Source of the DNA: CAZKBP01 sp964551015
Lineage (GTDB): Bacteria; Bacteroidota; Bacteroidia; Cytophagales; Microscillaceae
Direction of reading: 5' to 3'
DNA: 36,386 nt
NCBI GenBank assembly: GCA_964551015.1
Contig: CAZKBP010000048.1
Location: 1-36,386 of the forward strand
Under the pieces are notes generated by a model, which did no database searches, was not told the origin of the DNA, and worked only from the letters and a program-made list of their open reading frames with translations. The translations under genes were made by a program, and so were the position numbers. Shown here in pieces: positions 32,126 to 36,386 of this stretch. Numbering within the stretch: position 1 is the stretch's first letter; each line of letters starts with the position of its first letter.

Positions 32126-35100
32126 ATGCTAAAATCCCGTTTTCTTGTAATTCTTACCTCCGCCTTGATTTGTCTTTGGGCAACCGCCTGTGTCAATACG
32201 AAACCTTACTACAATGCCAAAAAGGTTCCCACGCAATGGGAAAAATCAAAACCCAGTGCCGACCAATCCAAACAACACACCCTATTTTTAATCGGCGACG
32301 TCGGTGCCCCCGATATCGAGCAACCTGACCCTACTCTCCAACTTCTTAAAAAACAAATAGAACAAACTGGCGCAGATGGATCGGTCGTATTTCTAGGAGA
32401 CAACATCTACCCCAGAGGCTTACCTGACTCCAGCCGATTACCTGTCCGAGAGTTGGCACAACGCCGATTAGAGGCTCAATTGAAGATCGTAGAAAATTTC
32501 GAAGGTAGTGTAGTCTTTATCCCCGGCAATCACGATTGGGCCAAAGGAAGCTCAGAAGGTTGGGAGCAAATCAGAAGACAAGAAAAATTTGTAGAAAATT
32601 ATCTCCAAAAAGGAAATACGTTTTTACCCAGTGGTGGTTGCCCAGGCCCCGTTGAACTGGAACTCGACGAAAACCTGGTGCTAATTCTCATCGATACGCA
32701 GTGGTGGCTCCACCAATGGAAAAAACCCGGCGAGGAATCCGAGTGCGACGCCAAGGGTGATGCTGATTTTATTGCCCTCTTAGATGATGCCATCAAGCGT
32801 CATCCTCATCAACAAATTGTTGTGGCTGGACATCATCCCCTCATCAGTAACGGACCGCACGGGGGGCATTTCCCGCTCCGTGAGCACATTTTTCCTTTCG
32901 CTCGCCAACACTTTATGCTTCCTTTACCGGTCTTTGGCTCCCTGTATGTAGCGCAGCGCAAGTGGTTTGGTAATATTCAAGATATTCCCAATCCTCGCTA
33001 TCGCCAACTAAGAAATAATCTTTTTCAAATCTTCGCCCAACGTCCTGACTTGATCTACACAGCTGGGCATGAGCATACACTTCAATATCATCACCGAGAT
33101 AGCCTACATCACATCGTGAGTGGTGCTGGTTGCAAACAAAGCTATGTCGCTCGCAAGTCCAAAGCCACTTTTGCTTACGCCCAACAAGGATTCGCAAGGT
33201 TGGATTTCTACGAAAATGGTGAAGTATGGTTAGCTTTTTGGACAAGTGAAGGAGAAGATCAAGCAGGTAGATGTGTCTATCGCCAAAAATTAACAACTCA
33301 CAAAGCAAAAGCAAAAGAGGAAGCGCAACCACTAACTAATATAAACTATGCCGACAGCACGATTACACGACCAGTGGGCAAGTACAATTATGAAAAAGCA
33401 GGTAAAATCCGTCGCTTCAACTTTGGAGATAACTACCGAAAAGAATGGGCGACCCCTGTCGAATTCCCCTATTTCGATATCGGAAAGGAAAAAGGAGGTC
33501 TCGAAATCGTCAAAAGAGGAGGAGGACAAGCCACAAACTCCCTCCGACTAGAAGCCAAGGACGGTCGCCAATACAATCTGCGTTCCGTAGACAAGCAGGC
33601 AGACAAAGCCCTAGGAGATGAATTCAAAGGAACCATTGTGGCTGACATTGTACAAGACCAAACCTCTGCCGCACATCCCTATGGAGCACTAGCCGTACCC
33701 GTATTGGCCGAGGCGGCCGGGCTGCATCACACCAACCCCAGATACGTATACCTTCCCAAAGACCCCCGACTCGGTACTTACCAATACACTTTCGGAGGGC
33801 AAATTTATCTTTTCGAAGAACGGCCTGATGACGATTGGCGTAACAGCGATTTTTTTGGCAATTCCAAAGATATCGAGAGCACAGCCAAAGTAGTAGAAGA
33901 AACCATTGAAGATAACGATGATCTAGTAGACCAGCTTTCTGTGGTCAAACATCGCCTCTTCGACATCTGGATCGGAGATTGGGATCGACATGATGACCAA
34001 TGGCGCTGGGCAAAACACGAAAACAAAGAAGAAGACTACAAAACCTATCAACCAATTCCCCGAGACAGAGACCAAGTGTTCTTTTTTTCAGATGGTTGGA
34101 TCATGGACGTAGGTACGCACAGTTGGGGCTTGCCCAAACTTCAAGGCTTTCGCCATAAAATCCGTGATGTGAATGGACTCAATTTCAACGGTAGATATTT
34201 CGACCGTTATTTCATGACCGAACCTTCTCTCGAAGATTGGTTAGCCATTGCCGATACCTTACAGCAAGTGCTCACCGATGAAGTAATTGACAAAGCTTTG
34301 GCTCAAATTCCTCCCGAAGTAGGGAAGATGAAGAATGAAGAAATCAAGACAAAACTTCAACAACGCCGAGCAGATTTGTCCCGTTATGCCCGTGAATATT
34401 ATCTTTTTCTTGCCAAAAAAGTAACTATACTCGGCAGCGATAAACACGAACTATTTGAAGTCGAGCGTGTGAACGATGAGGAAACCCGAGTAAGTGTCTA
34501 TAAAGTAAAGAAGAACAGCCGTGTCAAGAAACGAAAAATTTACGAAAGAATTTTTAAAAGAAGCGAAACTAATGAAATCCGCCTTTATGGTCTAAAAGGT
34601 GATGATGAATTTCTCATCACTGGCAAGGTCAACCAAGGCATCAAAGTGCGTATCATTGCCGGAGGAGGAGAAGATAAAATCACTGACCAATCACAAGTGA
34701 GAGGATGGTCCAAAAAGACCGTTGTGTACGACAAACCAAAAGGCGTAAATCTACAAGCTGGCCCCGAAACCAAGAATAGAATATCCAATAAATCTAGCGT
34801 TAATAGCTACAACCGAGAAAGCTTCAAATACAATTATCTAGGCCCTACCTTATTCTTTGGCTATAATATCGACGATGGAATCTTTATTGGAGGCGGAGTC
34901 AATATCATCACGCACGGTTTCCGCAAAGAACCTTATGCCACAAGGCAAGTAATCAAAGGCAACTACGCAATCGCTTCCAATTCATATAACTTCGTTTATC
35001 AAGGAGAATTTAAAGAATTAGTGGGGCCACTAGACCTGGTACTAGAAGCAGATATTCGCGCTCCCAACTATGTACGCAACTTTTTTGGCCTCGGTAACGA

Positions 35101-35887
35101 AACGAACAGCTTTGTAGATGAGGAAGGAATTAACTTTCACCGTGTCCGTTTCAGACAATATCTCCTGAGACCCGAGCTGAGAAAACAATGGAATGGAGAA
35201 ATGCATAGCCTTTCTTTCGGAACCTTCATTCAGAACATTGATGTAGAAGAAAATGATGGTCGTTTTATTAATAACTTCGATATGAATGGTCTGAACCCAC
35301 AAACCACTTTTGACCGGAAAACCTTTAGTGGACTCAGCCTATCGTATGCCTACCAACAACTCGATAACGAACTAATACCAACTCGTGGACTACGCTTTAA
35401 TCTAGAAAATCGCTATGTAAGAGGTCTTGATGATGATACGGACGATAATATCAACTACTTCCAAATAAGCTCCAGCTTATCCACTTACATAAGTCTAGGC
35501 CAAAATGTAATCATAGCTGCTCGCGTCGGAGGGGCACATCATTACGGTGATTTTGAGTTCTTTCAGGCAAATACCATAGGAGGAAAGAATAACCTAAGAG
35601 GATACCGAGCTTTTCGCTTTGCAGGACGCAGCAGTTTTTATCAAAACACCGACCTACGAATCAGACTCTTCAAGCTTCGATCCTTCCTTTCTAATGGTTA
35701 TTTTGGAATCTTGGCTCTCAATGACATTGGCCGTGTGTGGGCTGACGGAGAAGACTCCAGCAAATTACACCACGGATATGGAGGTGGAATTTGGTTCACG
35801 CCTGCACAAGCGCTGGTACTTAATGCTACCTACACTGCTTCCGAAGAAGATAACCTGTTCTTCTTGCGTTTCGGGTTTTTATTCTAA
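32126..35887 (+). CDS. Metallophosphoesterase / kinase-like / Omp85-type barrel fusion lipoprotein
   Basis: A 1253-residue cell-envelope protein. The signal ends in lipobox ATAC (Cys22). Residues about 51-400 form a calcineurin-like phosphoesterase: LIGDVG (Asp58), GDNIYP (Asp92-Asn93), GNHDW (135-139), VAGHHP and GHEH. Residues about 470-700 hold a domain with RSVDK (Lys490), IGDWDRHDDQW (Asp620-Arg621-His622) and PRDRDQVFF (Asp647, Asp649), resembling the catalytic loop and metal motif of HipA/FAM20/PI-kinase-type folds. Residues about 850-1253 form a BamA/TamA-like outer-membrane beta-barrel ending in Phe (RFGFLF). The ATG at 32126 is chosen because it starts the signal peptide. The kinase-like reading is inference; the ends are secure. 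Confidence 0.85.
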   Translation: MLKSRFLVILTSALICLWATACVNTKPYYNAKKVPTQWEKSKPSADQSKQHTLFLIGDVGAPDIEQPDPTLQLLKKQIEQTGADGSVVFLGDNIYPRGLPDSSRLPVRELAQRRLEAQLKIVENFEGSVVFIPGNHDWAKGSSEGWEQIRRQEKFVENYLQKGNTFLPSGGCPGPVELELDENLVLILIDTQWWLHQWKKPGEESECDAKGDADFIALLDDAIKRHPHQQIVVAGHHPLISNGPHGGHFPLREHIFPFARQHFMLPLPVFGSLYVAQRKWFGNIQDIPNPRYRQLRNNLFQIFAQRPDLIYTAGHEHTLQYHHRDSLHHIVSGAGCKQSYVARKSKATFAYAQQGFARLDFYENGEVWLAFWTSEGEDQAGRCVYRQKLTTHKAKAKEEAQPLTNINYADSTITRPVGKYNYEKAGKIRRFNFGDNYRKEWATPVEFPYFDIGKEKGGLEIVKRGGGQATNSLRLEAKDGRQYNLRSVDKQADKALGDEFKGTIVADIVQDQTSAAHPYGALAVPVLAEAAGLHHTNPRYVYLPKDPRLGTYQYTFGGQIYLFEERPDDDWRNSDFFGNSKDIESTAKVVEETIEDNDDLVDQLSVVKHRLFDIWIGDWDRHDDQWRWAKHENKEEDYKTYQPIPRDRDQVFFFSDGWIMDVGTHSWGLPKLQGFRHKIRDVNGLNFNGRYFDRYFMTEPSLEDWLAIADTLQQVLTDEVIDKALAQIPPEVGKMKNEEIKTKLQQRRADLSRYAREYYLFLAKKVTILGSDKHELFEVERVNDEETRVSVYKVKKNSRVKKRKIYERIFKRSETNEIRLYGLKGDDEFLITGKVNQGIKVRIIAGGGEDKITDQSQVRGWSKKTVVYDKPKGVNLQAGPETKNRISNKSSVNSYNRESFKYNYLGPTLFFGYNIDDGIFIGGGVNIITHGFRKEPYATRQVIKGNYAIASNSYNFVYQGEFKELVGPLDLVLEADIRAPNYVRNFFGLGNETNSFVDEEGINFHRVRFRQYLLRPELRKQWNGEMHSLSFGTFIQNIDVEENDGRFINNFDMNGLNPQTTFDRKTFSGLSLSYAYQQLDNELIPTRGLRFNLENRYVRGLDDDTDDNINYFQISSSLSTYISLGQNVIIAARVGGAHHYGDFEFFQANTIGGKNNLRGYRAFRFAGRSSFYQNTDLRIRLFKLRSFLSNGYFGILALNDIGRVWADGEDSSKLHHGYGGGIWFTPAQALVLNATYTASEEDNLFFLRFGFLF

Positions 35888-35949
35888 GCGTTGATTATCA
35901 ATAGCTTATCTGAAATATAAGTAATCGCTAAAATTTAAAGAGGAAAACC

Positions 35950-35981
35950 CTTGCATATAAAGAGCATAGATTCTAGCTTTG
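35950..35981 (+). promoter_or_regulatory. Promoter P1 of presumed rRNA operon
   Basis: CTTG at 35950-35953, 20-nt spacer, TAGCTTTG at 35974-35981. A small hairpin TCCCT/AGGGA follows the start site. The downstream AATCC matches the sequence after P2. Confidence 0.55.
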
Positions 35982-36143
35982 CAATCCCTTTTGGAGGGAA
36001 TTAGGTTAAAACTCCACAAAATAAAAAAATAAGGCAAGTTTAGACATATTAGTTTGGATATTTGGAAAGCCTAGTCTAGATTTGCACTCCAATTCAGATA
36101 AAGCGGAGAAAAAAGAACTTCCGCAAAAAAAAGTGTTTCAAAT

Positions 36144-36175
36144 TTTGGAGGTTACTTGCAAATACACTAACTTTG
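36144..36175 (+). promoter_or_regulatory. Promoter P2 of presumed rRNA operon
   Basis: TTTG at 36144-36147, 20-nt spacer, TAACTTTG at 36168-36175. This is a perfect -33/-7 pair. Confidence 0.65.
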
Positions 36176-36309
36176 TAATCCGTTTCCGATAAATAATTAT
36201 CCAATAAAATTTCTGAATAGGTAGAGGGGTTGAAATGTAAATGAGATAAAAGAATCTCACTTTTGGATATGTTATCTTCATACAGCATATAGATATGCTA
36301 TCCGATCAA

Positions 36310-36320
36310 GTTCTTTGAAA
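36310..36320 (+). promoter_or_regulatory. boxA-like antitermination site
   Basis: GTTCTTTGAAA matches the boxA of rRNA leaders (TGTTCTTTGAAAAC in Bacillus), the NusB/S10 binding site. It lies about 130 nt after P2, as expected in an rrn leader. Confidence 0.5.
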
Positions 36321-36386
36321 TAGTTAACGAAAGACAGTAAACCGTTTGTAGATTTTAGTTAATTCTGGAATTTATAAGAGTTAGTC

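Larger units (their letters stand above)
35888..36386 (+). promoter_or_regulatory. Probable rRNA operon leader (no gene in window)
   Basis: Two tandem -7 boxes are followed by a boxA-like sequence, with no protein-coding frame. The 16S gene itself is not reached. An imperfect palindrome (35886-35907, TTGAT/ATCAA core) just after the preceding stop may help end that transcript. Confidence 0.5.

Noticed and set aside
31990..32328. 112-codon frame starting inside the third hairpin repeat
   Set aside because: It overlaps the start of the phosphoesterase fusion in another frame, and its sequence has no signal, motif or normal composition.
13449..35902. Shared 13-mer CGTTGATTATCAA near 13449 and 35890
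   Set aside because: A 13-base match within 36 kb is expected by chance and the contexts differ.

Overview
The window looks like a Bacteroidota chromosome, probably of the Cytophagales/Saprospirales type; I do not assign a genus. The evidence is two secreted proteins with C-terminal type IX secretion sorting domains, repeated -7 elements of the TAnnTTTG type (some with a TTTG-like -33 element), start codons without Shine-Dalgarno sequences, and typical Bacteroidota families: PspC plus DUF2807, PycTM, a phosphoesterase fused to an Omp85 barrel, and a split HipA.

Layout, left to right. 1-548 is noncoding and begins with C- and G-runs. 549-2870 encodes a modular vWA adhesin-like exoprotein. 3039-5709 is a toxin-antitoxin-like island: a PD-(D/E)XK-like gene, then a three-gene hipB-hipS-hipT module. 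Each transcription unit is preceded by a copy of the same ~62-nt promoter repeat. 5758-9934 holds tRNA-Ser(GGA), a type I L-asparaginase, a CPBP membrane protease, a TatD hydrolase and phenylalanine 4-hydroxylase (phhA). PhhA has a long leader with a canonical promoter, a Tyr-rich mini-ORF and an intrinsic terminator. 10022-10292 is a 51-nt tandem repeat interrupted by 100 Ns. 10325-13162 is dnaB with a 431-residue LAGLIDADG intein. 13655-16608 is a PadR/PspC-DUF2807 operon, followed by menB and a small membrane protein. 18396-22965 is one giant T9SS exoprotein (Ig-like repeats, malectin, Kelch) split only by a second 100-N gap. 23536-30370 holds small unknown genes, a XRE-S24 repressor plus Fic operon, an HD-PycTM fusion and a SdiA-regulated-like lipoprotein. 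30448-35887 holds a prohibitin-like SPFH protein, a lone receiver protein and a 1253-aa phosphoesterase / kinase-like / outer-membrane-barrel fusion. 35888-36386 looks like an rRNA operon leader, with two promoters and a boxA; the 16S gene would lie just beyond the window.

Most genes are chromosomal housekeeping or cell-envelope functions. The accessory layer is the HipBST island, the dnaB intein, the XRE-S24/Fic pair and the HD-PycTM gene. The most promising undescribed signals are the phhA leader (a possible tyrosine-responsive attenuator), three 35-nt tandem hairpins with compensatory changes before the phosphoesterase fusion, a 20-bp palindrome carrying a -7 box on each strand before the XRE-S24 gene, and a kinase-like centre in the phosphoesterase-barrel protein. 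Both N gaps fall where the flanks join perfectly as repeat units, so they are probably assembly joins rather than missing genes.
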